From the NCBI GenBank assembly GCA_016711875.1, contig JADJSD010000003.1, positions 1,054,001 through 1,118,000 of the forward strand: 64,000 bases of DNA. The letters run 5' to 3'. Shown here piece after piece: positions 20,815-29,393 of this stretch. Each line of letters starts with the position of its first letter. Position 1 is the first letter of the stretch. The notes under the pieces are model-generated. The model ran no database searches, was not told where the DNA came from, and saw only the letters and a list, made by a program, of their open reading frames with translations. The stretch is from Betaproteobacteria bacterium. Lineage in GTDB: Bacteria > Pseudomonadota > Gammaproteobacteria > Burkholderiales > Usitatibacteraceae. The position numbers and the translations under genes are program-made.

Positions 20815-21882
20815 CTACTCCTCCCGCACGAGACGGCGCTCGCGCACGGCGGCGGCCAGCGTGTCGAGCACCTTCACGGTGGCGTCCCAGCCCAGGCACG
20901 CATCGGTGATCGACACGCCGTACTCGAGCGGCTTGCCCGGCGCGAGGTCCTGGCGGCCCGGGTTCAGGTGGCTTTCCACCATGGCGCCCACGATGCGCGC
21001 CTCGCCAGACGCGAGCTGCGCCGCGACGTCGTTCGCGACGTCGGCCTGCCTCTGGTACTGCTTGGACGAGTTGGCGTGGGAGAAATCGACCATCACGTGG
21101 GGCGCGAGGCCGGCCGTGGCCAGGTCCCTGCAGGCGGCATCGACGCTCGCGGCGTCGTAGTTGGTGTTCCTGCCGCCGCGCAGGATCGCGTGGCAATCCT
21201 CGTTGCCGGCCGTCTTGAACACCGCGACGTGCCCGCTCTTGGTGACCGAGATGAAGTGGTGGCGCGCGTTCGCGGCCTTGATGGCGTCCACGGCGATGCG
21301 CACGTTGCCGTCGGTGCCGTTCTTGAAGCCCACGGGGCAGGACAGGCCCGAGGCGAGCTGCCGGTGGGACTGCGATTCCGTCGTGCGCGCGCCGATGGCG
21401 CCCCAGGCGATGAGGTCGGCGATGTACTGCGGGGTGATGAGGTCAAGGAACTCCGTGCCGCAGGGAACGCCCATCTCGTTGATGTCGAGCAGGAGCTTTC
21501 GCGCGAGCCGGATGCCCTCGTTCATGTCGAACGTGTCGTTCAGGTGCGGGTCGTTGATGAGGCCCTTCCAGCCGACCGTGGTGCGCGGCTTCTCGAAGTA
21601 CACGCGCATCACGAGGAGCAGGTCGGCACCCAGTCGCTCGCGCTCGGCCTTCAGGCGCCCGGCGTACTCGCGCGCGGCCTTCAGGTCGTGGATCGAGCAC
21701 GGGCCCACCACGACCAGCAGGCGATCGTCGGCGCCCCGGAGGATATCGTGGATGCCCTTGCGGGCCTCGAAGGTGACCTTGTGCGTCGTGTCGGTGGCGG
21801 CCAGTTCTCGCATCACCTGCATGGGGGCGAGCAACTCGTCTCCCTGCTCGATGCGTACGTCGTCGGTTCGGTAGTGGGTCAT
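20815..21882 (-). CDS. aroG: 3-deoxy-7-phosphoheptulonate (DAHP) synthase, first tandem copy
   Basis: 355 residues. Same enzyme as the next gene and strongly similar to E. coli AroG (VVVGPCSIHDLKAAREYA, KPRTTVGWKGLINDPHL, GARTTESQSHRQLASGLSC, DFSHANSSKQYQRQ). The loop FISVTKSGH keeps the Phe and Ser that in E. coli AroG (F209, S211) contribute to phenylalanine inhibition; that comparison is from family knowledge, not tested here. It is the first gene behind a leader peptide and terminator at 21921-22056, so expression should depend on aromatic amino acid supply. Confidence 0.96.
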   Translation of the reverse strand: MTHYRTDDVRIEQGDELLAPMQVMRELAATDTTHKVTFEARKGIHDILRGADDRLLVVVGPCSIHDLKAAREYAGRLKAERERLGADLLLVMRVYFEKPRTTVGWKGLINDPHLNDTFDMNEGIRLARKLLLDINEMGVPCGTEFLDLITPQYIADLIAWGAIGARTTESQSHRQLASGLSCPVGFKNGTDGNVRIAVDAIKAANARHHFISVTKSGHVAVFKTAGNEDCHAILRGGRNTNYDAASVDAACRDLATAGLAPHVMVDFSHANSSKQYQRQADVANDVAAQLASGEARIVGAMVESHLNPGRQDLAPGKPLEYGVSITDACLGWDATVKVLDTLAAAVRERRLVREE

Positions 21883-21920
21883 GGTTCGTGTCCGTTCTGC
21901 GGTCCTGCGGCGATCGTGGG

Positions 21921-21955
21921 CAACAAAAAACCGCCAGGGGTGGGCTGGCGGTTTT
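21921..21955 (-). terminator. Intrinsic terminator acting as attenuator of the aroG pair
   Basis: In the minus-strand RNA an 11-bp perfect stem AAAACCGCCAG / CTGGCGGTTTT with a 7-base loop runs directly into a T-rich tail (TTTTTTGTTG). It lies 38 bases upstream of the first aroG ATG and downstream of the leader peptide, so it stops transcription before the genes unless disrupted. The 5' arm ACCGCC (21952-21947) can instead pair with GGCGGT (22006-22001) inside the leader-peptide coding region, forming an antiterminator. Confidence 0.88.
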
Positions 21956-21987
21956 CTGGGAATCTCGCGCTTGGGTTGACGCTCGCG

Positions 21988-22056
21988 CTACCTTCTCCCG
22001 ACCGCCTGCGGCGTGGGAAACCAAAAGTAGAAAAAATGGGCGGCGAAGCGGTTCAT
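21988..22056 (-). CDS. Aromatic-rich leader peptide (22 residues) of the aroG attenuator
   Basis: ATG to TAG, 22 codons, too short for ordinary gene finding. Residues 8-13 are FFYFWF, with another Phe at residue 4: four Phe, one Tyr and one Trp within six-plus codons. The codons after this run (QAV) contain GGCGGT, the antiterminator strand. A ribosome stalled at the aromatic run leaves GGCGGT free to pair with the terminator's 5' arm; a ribosome that reaches the TAG covers it and lets the terminator form. This is the classic phe/trp attenuation logic. The Shine-Dalgarno sequence is weak (GCAGG). Confidence 0.85.
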   Translation of the reverse strand: MNRFAAHFFYFWFPTPQAVGRR

Positions 22057-22065
22057 GTCGCCTGC

Positions 22066-22094
22066 ATCGTAGCAGGCGGCCCCCCACCGGGCAA
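22066..22094 (-). promoter_or_regulatory. Candidate promoter of the aroG leader
   Basis: On the minus strand TTGCCC (22094-22089) and TACGAT (22071-22066) are separated by exactly 17 bases; each matches 4 of 6 consensus positions. The -10 ends only 9 bases before the leader ATG, so the leader peptide would be translated from a nearly leaderless mRNA. That makes the promoter plausible but not certain; a site further upstream is possible. Confidence 0.45.
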
Positions 22095-22125
22095 GTTGAA
22101 GCCCCGCGGGCGAGCCTTCCCCGCA

Positions 22126-22131
22126 TAGAAT
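22126..22131 (+). promoter_or_regulatory. Candidate -10 (TAGAAT) of the gene at 22161
   Basis: TAGAAT (5 of 6 matches) lies 29 bases before the ATG, in the 104-base gap shared with the divergent aroG leader. A purine-rich GAAGGA follows about 11 bases upstream of the ATG as ribosome site. No clear -35 is visible. Confidence 0.4.
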
Positions 22132-22160
22132 GGGCCCCTCGCAATCGAAGGACCCTTGCC

Positions 22161-22523
22161 ATGCGCGTCGCCGCCCTCGCCGCCGCCTTCCTTGCCCTTG
22201 CCGGGCCGCTCGCCGCGGCCGAAGGCGGCAAGCCCGGCCCCTTCACCCACGCGCTCAAGGCCGGCGAAGTCGCCGAGGATTGCGTGACGATGAAATCCGG
22301 CCAGTCGCGCGATTTCGACTGGACGTCCGACACCGCAGTCGATTTCAACGTGCACTGGCATGACGCCGACAAGGTGTACTACCCCGTGAAGATCGACGGC
22401 CGTTGGAAAGCCCGGGGCCGCCTCATCGCCGACCGCGACCAGACCTATTGCTGGATGTGGGGTGCGCCGAAGGAGAAGGCTGCGACCGTGATGGGCACCT
22501 TCCAGCCGATCAGGTCTCCCTAG
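22161..22523 (+). CDS. Small periplasmic protein of unknown function
   Basis: 120 residues. A clear signal peptide (MRVAALAAAFLALAGPLAAA, cut near residue 20) is followed by about 100 polar residues with KAGEVAEDCVTMKSGQSRDF and a C-terminal YCWMWGAPKEKA. Two Cys in the mature part could form a disulfide. I do not recognise the family. It is a lone plus-strand gene between the divergent aroG leader and convergent msrB, whose stop codon shares CTAG with this one. Confidence 0.8.
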   Translation: MRVAALAAAFLALAGPLAAAEGGKPGPFTHALKAGEVAEDCVTMKSGQSRDFDWTSDTAVDFNVHWHDADKVYYPVKIDGRWKARGRLIADRDQTYCWMWGAPKEKAATVMGTFQPIRSP

Positions 22524-23005
22524 GCGGGAACGAACTTGAGGGCGACGCCGTTGTTGCAGTAGCGCTTGCCCGTGGGCTGCGGGCCGTCGTCGAAGACGTG
22601 CCCCTGGTGCCCGCCGCAGCGGATGCAGTGGTACTCCGAGCGCGGGTAGATGAGCTTGTAGTCCGTCCTGAAGCCCAGGCGCCCCGGCAGCGGGGTGTGA
22701 AAGCTCGGCCAGCCCGTGCCGCTTTCGTACTTGGCCTCGGAGCCGAAGAGCGGCAGGTCGCAACCGGCGCAGGCGTACTGGCCCTTGCGCTTCTCCCCGT
22801 TCAGCGGGGAAGACCCGGGGCGCTCCGTCGCTTCCTCGCGAAGGACCGCGTACTGCTCCGCCGAGAGGCGCTTCTTCCATTCCTCGGCCTTCAGGACGAG
22901 CTTTTCGATCTTTTCGGCGGCCGGCTTCGGCTGGGCGGCGGCATCGGCGGCCTTCGCCACGACGAAAAGTCCGGCGAGGGCGGAAACGAAGGTGCGGCGA
23001 TTCAT
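22520..23005 (-). CDS. msrB: Exported peptide-methionine (R)-S-oxide reductase MsrB
   Basis: 161 residues. It reduces methionine-R-sulfoxide in proteins. Two CxxC pairs (CAGC and CIRC) bind the structural zinc, and the catalytic Cys is in KRYCNNG near the C-terminus; GTGWPSF is also present. The N-terminus MNRRTFVSALAGLFVVAKAA is a signal peptide with twin arginines, so the enzyme is probably exported, perhaps by Tat, to repair periplasmic proteins. Stop overlaps the neighbouring convergent gene by four bases. Confidence 0.94.
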   Translation of the reverse strand: MNRRTFVSALAGLFVVAKAADAAAQPKPAAEKIEKLVLKAEEWKKRLSAEQYAVLREEATERPGSSPLNGEKRKGQYACAGCDLPLFGSEAKYESGTGWPSFHTPLPGRLGFRTDYKLIYPRSEYHCIRCGGHQGHVFDDGPQPTGKRYCNNGVALKFVPA

Positions 23006-23120
23006 GGGATGGCTCCGGAATGAGTGAAGGATGTGTCGGGATCGGGGGCGACACCTTACGACGGGGGACAGGCGGCAGGGCGGCTTGCGGCGGACCCTGC
23101 CGGATCCGACCGCCCGGCCG

Positions 23121-24569
23121 TCAACCGGTTCCGCCCACCGTGAGCCCTTCGATGCGCAGCGTCGGCTGGCCCACGCCCACCGGCACGCTCTGGCCTTCCT
23201 TGCCACAGGTGCCGATCCCGGGGTCGAGCGCCATGTCGTTGCCGATCATCGCGATGCGGGTGAGCGCATCCGGCCCGTTGCCGATGAGGGTGGCGCCCTT
23301 CACCGGGTACTGGAGCTTGCCGCCTTCCACCCACCAGGCCTCGGCGGCCGAGAAGACGAACTTGCCGCTCGTGATGTCGACCTCGCCACCGCCGAAATTC
23401 ACCGCGTACAGGCCGCGGTCGAGGGAGGCGAGGATTTCGGCCGGGTCCTTGTCGCCCGCGAGCATGAAGGTGTTCGTCATGCGCGGCATGGGCAGGTGCG
23501 CGTAGCTTTCGCGCCGCCCGTTGCCGGTAGGTGCGACGCCCATCAGCCGGGCGTTCATGCGGTCCTGCAGGTATCCGCGCAGGATGCCGTCCTCGATGAG
23601 CACGTTGCGGGCCGTGGCCTCGCCTTCGTCGTCCACCGAGAGCGAGCCCCGGCGGTCGACGAGCGTGCCGTCGTCCACCACCGTGACGCCCTTGGCTGCC
23701 ACGCGCTCGCCGACGCGGCCGGCGAAGGCCGACGTGCCCTTGCGGTTGAAGTCCCCCTCGAGCCCGTGGCCGATGGCCTCGTGCAGGAGGATGCCCGGCC
23801 AGCCCGGCCCGAGCACGACGGTCATCGGCCCGGCCGGCGCGGGCCGCGCTTCCAGGTTCACGAGGGCCTGCTTCACGGCCGTGCGGGCCATGTCGTCGAC
23901 GCGAGCGTCGTTGAAATGCCCGTAGCCGAAACGCCCGCCGCCGCCGCAGTAGCCCTGCTCGCGGCGGCCGTCCTGCTCGACGATGACGGTGACGGACAGG
24001 TTCACGAGGGGGCGCACGTCGGCCGAGCGCACGCCGTCGGACCGGGCCACCAGCACGACTTCGTATTCGCCGGCGAGGCGCCCGATCACCTGCTTCACGC
24101 GCGGGTCGGCCGCCTTCGCCGCGGCCTCGAGCCGCTCGAGGAGCCGGACCTTGTCGGCATCGGCGAGACCGGTCACCGGATCGACGGGCGCGTAGAGCGG
24201 CTTCGCCACGCGGATGCCCGGCACGGGCACGCTCGCCTCCCCGCCGGCCGCGCCGATGGCGCGCGTCACGCGGGCCGCGGCCTCGAGGGACGCCGGGGCG
24301 ATGTCGTCGGCATAGGCGAACGCGGTCTTCTCGCCGGAGACCACGCGCACGCCCACGCCCTGGTCGAGCGAGAAGCTGCCGTTCTTCACCTGGCCCTCCT
24401 CGAGCATCCAGCTCTCGGCGCGCGCGAGCTGGAAGTAGAGGTCGGCCTCGTCGCAGCGATGGGCGCGCACGAGGGCGAACACGCGCTCGAGGGCGGCCTC
24501 GTCGAGATCGAAAGGGGCGAGCAGCGAGGCGCGCGCGAGGTCGAGCGCGGTGGGTTCGATCTTCGTCAT
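23121..24569 (-). CDS. tldD: Metalloprotease TldD
   Basis: 482 residues. The zinc-binding motif HEAIGHGLEGD (HExxxH, near residue 255) and the C-terminal TCGKEGQSVPVGVGQPTLRI are characteristic of TldD, which with TldE (PmbA) degrades unfolded peptides and processes some peptide natural products. PmbA is not in the window. It lies 1 base downstream of the nitrilase-family gene, an association common in betaproteobacteria. Confidence 0.95.
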   Translation of the reverse strand: MTKIEPTALDLARASLLAPFDLDEAALERVFALVRAHRCDEADLYFQLARAESWMLEEGQVKNGSFSLDQGVGVRVVSGEKTAFAYADDIAPASLEAAARVTRAIGAAGGEASVPVPGIRVAKPLYAPVDPVTGLADADKVRLLERLEAAAKAADPRVKQVIGRLAGEYEVVLVARSDGVRSADVRPLVNLSVTVIVEQDGRREQGYCGGGGRFGYGHFNDARVDDMARTAVKQALVNLEARPAPAGPMTVVLGPGWPGILLHEAIGHGLEGDFNRKGTSAFAGRVGERVAAKGVTVVDDGTLVDRRGSLSVDDEGEATARNVLIEDGILRGYLQDRMNARLMGVAPTGNGRRESYAHLPMPRMTNTFMLAGDKDPAEILASLDRGLYAVNFGGGEVDITSGKFVFSAAEAWWVEGGKLQYPVKGATLIGNGPDALTRIAMIGNDMALDPGIGTCGKEGQSVPVGVGQPTLRIEGLTVGGTG

Positions 24570-24570
24570 G

Positions 24571-25433
<863 letters not shown>

Positions 25434-25437
<4 letters not shown>

Positions 25438-28400
25438 GGTTTCGCGGGCGCCGGCGGCACGGCCGGGGCCTTCGCCGGCGCCGCGCCCAGGCGCGTGACG
25501 GACGGATTATCCCACGACCCGGTCACGAGGTATTCGTAGGAAACCGCCTTGCCCAGCGGATTCTGCAGCAGTTTCTGCAGCAGGAGCGTGGTAAGCCCCA
25601 TCACGGGCGTCCCCAGCACCGTCGCCGCGATGGCGATGCCCTCGCCCACCTCCGGGACCACGCGCAGCGTGAGGTTCTGCGTCTCCTGCGGCAGCGAGAC
25701 CTCGCCGGCGAGGCTCACGAAGGCCGAGGGGCCGGCGATCTCGAAGTCCTGCGTGACCAGGATGCCCCGGGCGAGCCTCACCTCCCCGGCCATGCGGTCG
25801 AAGGCGAACCCTTCGCTGAACACGTCCCGGAAATCGAAAGTGACGCGGCGCGGGATCGACTGCAGCGACAGCAGCCCCAGCAGCTTGCCGGCCCCCGGCT
25901 CGATGCGCGCGAACTGGCCCTTCGAGGCCTCCAGGCGGAACTGGCCGGACAGGCGCGCGGGCGCGAACTCGTACGGGTAGCCCGGCCAGATGAGCTGGCC
26001 TTCGAGCTTCGCCTCGCCGCGGCTCACCTGGTCGCCGTGGCCGAACTGCGCGAGCAGCAGGTTGAGATTCGAGGAATCGAGCTTGAGGTCGAGCCGGGTG
26101 ACCGGGCCGGCGCCGGTGCGCCGCCACAGGCCGCTCGAGACGAAGCGCGCGTGCGCATTGGTGATGTCCAGGCGGTCGATGCGCCAGTCCGGGCCCTCCT
26201 GCCGCGCGGCGAACTCCAGGCGCCCCAGCCAGCGGCCCCGGAAGTCGAAGCGCTCGGCCACCACGTCCAGGTCGGGCAGGGTGTCGTCGGCAGGCGAGGC
26301 CGGCTCCGGGCCGCTCTCGCCCTCGCGCGCGGGGGCGAGGTGGAAACGCGCGAGGCGGGCCTTCACGCGACCGCGGCCACGCGGATCGTAGGCCACCTGC
26401 CCCGCGAGGGCCGGCGAGGACAGCGTGCCGCGCCATTCGCCTTCCTCGCGCACGAGGTTCGCCTGCATCTGGCGGAACTCGCGTCCCGTGTAGTGCAGCG
26501 TGCCGATGGCGAGGTCCATCCCCTTCAGCTCCAGCGCGGGCGCATCTCCCGGCGCGGCGGCTGGCGAGCCGGGCGCGTCGAGCGCCGAGCGCCAGGCGTC
26601 GAGATCGAATCGCTCGGCGGCGCCGTAGAGCCAGAGTCCGTCGCGGACGGGCTCCACCTCGGGCGGGGCACCGAACTTGAGCGCCGCCTGCCAGCGTGGG
26701 TTCTCCCGCGAGCCCGAGCGCGTGATGCGCGCGTGTACGTCCCCCTCGAGCATCGCTCGCGTCTCCTCGCGGTCCGTGCCGAGGTGGCGGATGGTGACGG
26801 CGAGCGCTCTCGCCTCGCCGGCCGTCTTCGCGAAAGGAACCGGCAGTCCGATCGCGAGCCCCGCGAGGCTCGATTCGACTCGCAGCTCGGTGCCCTGGGC
26901 ACCGGAGGCCACCCTCGCCTTCCATTCGGTCGCGCCGGCCATGCGACGCGAGAAGGCCTCCGGCACGAAGCCCGCGAGCGCCTTGGCGTCGAGCCGTCCG
27001 TCGAGTTGCGTGAGCACGGTGCCGTCGCCGGGCGAGGTGATCCGCAGCTGCGCCGGCTGGCCGAACAGGGTGCCGGCGAGCGCAGGCGCGTTCACCGTGC
27101 GCTCGGTGAACGAGAGCGTTCCCTTGATGCCCGTCATCGAAAGGCTGCGGCCGACGCTCGCCGTGGCACCGTCGAACGCGTATTCGCCGTTCACGCGGAT
27201 CGGATCGCGACCCCAGAGCGGATAGAGCAGCCGGATCTTCGCGTGGGCCTCGCCCTCGAGCGCGACGGCGCGGGTGAAGGCGCCCGGCCCATCGACGAGC
27301 GGCGTCTCGCGCAGGAACCGCACGCTGTCCCGGCCCGTCGTTTCCACTTCCCCGGCGAGCACCAGCACCGGCGGGTCGGCGCCGACGTCGGCGAGCGTCG
27401 CGCGCAACCCCGAGATCGTGGTCTCGTAGATCTTCGCCCGCGTGGCCCGGACCTCGATCGCCTCGTTGGCGAGGCGGATGTCGCCCTGGATCGCATCGAC
27501 CGCCGGCCACGCCGGGTGGTAGCGCAGGCGCGCATCCCGCACGGGCGACTCGGCAAGGAAGCGGCCGCCCTGCCCGCCCCGGTACGGGAAGTCCCAGAGA
27601 TCGCCCTCGATCTCGAAGCGTCCGCCGGCGAGTTCGCCGGCCTCGATCGACTTCGAGAGCCATTCGCGGGTTTCCCGGAGCGCGTTCGGCAAGTAGGAAG
27701 GCGCCGCCGGAAGGCGGGCGCGCTCCACGCGGCCGGTGAGGTTCACGCGGCCGGGCGAGCGGCGCCCGGCTTTCTCCGCCACCGACTGCCAGGTGCCGGA
27801 CGCGGAGAGCGCCAGGTCCGCATTCGTGAGGCGCGCGTCGAAGATGCGGACCTCGAGTCCCCCGGCGGCGCGCTTCCACCGGGCCTCGGCGTCGAAGGTG
27901 TCGAACGCGAGCGGGGCGGCGAAGAGCCGTTGCGCGTCGAACGTGAAGCCGCGCGAGGCGATGCGCAGGCGGCCGCCCTTCTCGTCGCCCTCCAGTTCGC
28001 CCGTGAGCCCCGTCGCGCCCGGGATGCCGTCGACGGCGTTCAGGGCGATGTCCTCGAAGCGCGCCTTCACCGACAGCGTCGTGGCCTTCGCCGGCGATTC
28101 GCCCGACCAGACGAGCGTCGATCCCAGCAGGCGTCCGCGCGGCGCGAAGCGCAGCACCTGCGCCTTGGATTCGCGCGGCACGGGCAGGTAGTCGAGAAGC
28201 GCCGCGGCGATCTTGAGGTCGATGCCGTCGGCGCGCACCTCGCCGCGCGCGGCGCCCTTGGCGTCCCGCCCGAGCGTGAGCGAGAACACGCCGGCCGCGG
28301 CCTGCAGGCCCGAGGCGGTGCGAAATTGCAACCCCTCGGTCCCCGCGTGGAAGCCGCCTTCCTCCGCGCGATAGACGACGCGGCCCGCGAGCGAATCGAG

Positions 28401-29393
28401 GTCGAGCGGCAGCGCGTCCTGGGCGAGCTGGGCGCGCACGCCCCGAAGGTCGAGATCCGCGACGACCTCGCGCACGCGACCCGGCTCGACCTCGAGCCAC
28501 AGGCGAAGGCCGCCCGTGGCGCTCTTGAGCGTGTCCGGCAAGGGCAGGTGGGAGCGAAGGCGCGCCACGTCGGCCCGGTCGGTCTGCACGTAGATCGTGC
28601 CGGCGGCCTTCCACGCGTCGCCCTCGTGGTCGATGGCGAGGTCCGCGCGCACGTCGAGGCGGGCCGCGAGATCGGGGGGCGGCGTGGCATTGAGTCCGAT
28701 CCGGTGGCGCTTGCCCTGCTTTCGCATCGCGATCTCGACGCCCCGCAGCGCGACCGGCGGCGCCCCGGCCTTGTCGTCCTGCCACGAGAGCGTCGCGTTG
28801 TGGATGGCGAGGCGCGGCTGCGCGAGCAGCCAGTCGGCGAAGGCGCCCTCGTCGCCGCCGGATTCGCCCCCCAGCGGCTTGTCGGCGAGATAGATGAGGC
28901 CGTCGACGCCGCGGCGCAGGTCGATGGCCGGGCTGTAGAGGTCGACGTCGGAGAAGCGCAGGTCCCCGGCGAGGAGCGACCACCACGACAGGGCGATGTC
29001 CGCGCGCTCGAGCGCGAAGGCCGCCTTGCCGCGGCGGTCCGCGATGCGCATGCCCGTGAGCGCCAGCTGGGGTCGCAGGCCCTGCCAGCCGGCCGCGACG
29101 TCGGCGATGGTCACGGTCATCCCCGAGGCGCGCGAGACCGATCGCGCGATGTCGTCCCGGAAATCGTCGATGCGCGGGAAGACGCCGTAACGCAGCACCG
29201 CGACCGCGAGCGCGAAGACGACGAGCGCCGCGAGCGCGAGGGCCGCGACGATGCGCAGGGCGATGCGGGGAAGGGACCGGATGCTGTCCTCGCGAGACTC
29301 GGAAGCGCCGGCCGTGACGGAACGGCCGACGGTGTTTTCGGGGTATTGTAACGGCTGGGGCGCGCGCCCCTTCGCTGCAATGACAGACCGCAT
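25434..29393 (-). CDS. yhdP: YhdP-like AsmA-family envelope protein
   Basis: About 1319 residues. One N-terminal membrane helix (LRIVAALALAALVVFALAVA) precedes a very long periplasmic region with DUF3971 and a C-terminal AsmA_2 part. YhdP belongs to the bridge-like lipid transport proteins moving phospholipids to the outer membrane. The only ATG, GTG or TTG in frame before the helix is the ATG at 29393, which lies inside the 5' end of divergent glnE; this gives an odd 40-residue N-terminal extension. A non-standard start closer to the helix (CTG or ATC) is possible. Confidence 0.9.

Noticed and set aside
21921..21955. aroG-leader terminator as the 3' end of a plus-strand gene
   Set aside because: No plus-strand gene ends there, and the long T-run is on the minus-strand RNA, just before aroG and after the leader peptide.
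26037..29351. 1104-codon plus-strand frame antisense to yhdP
   Set aside because: Rich in Arg, Gly and Leu with no recognisable domain; yhdP on the other strand is well supported.
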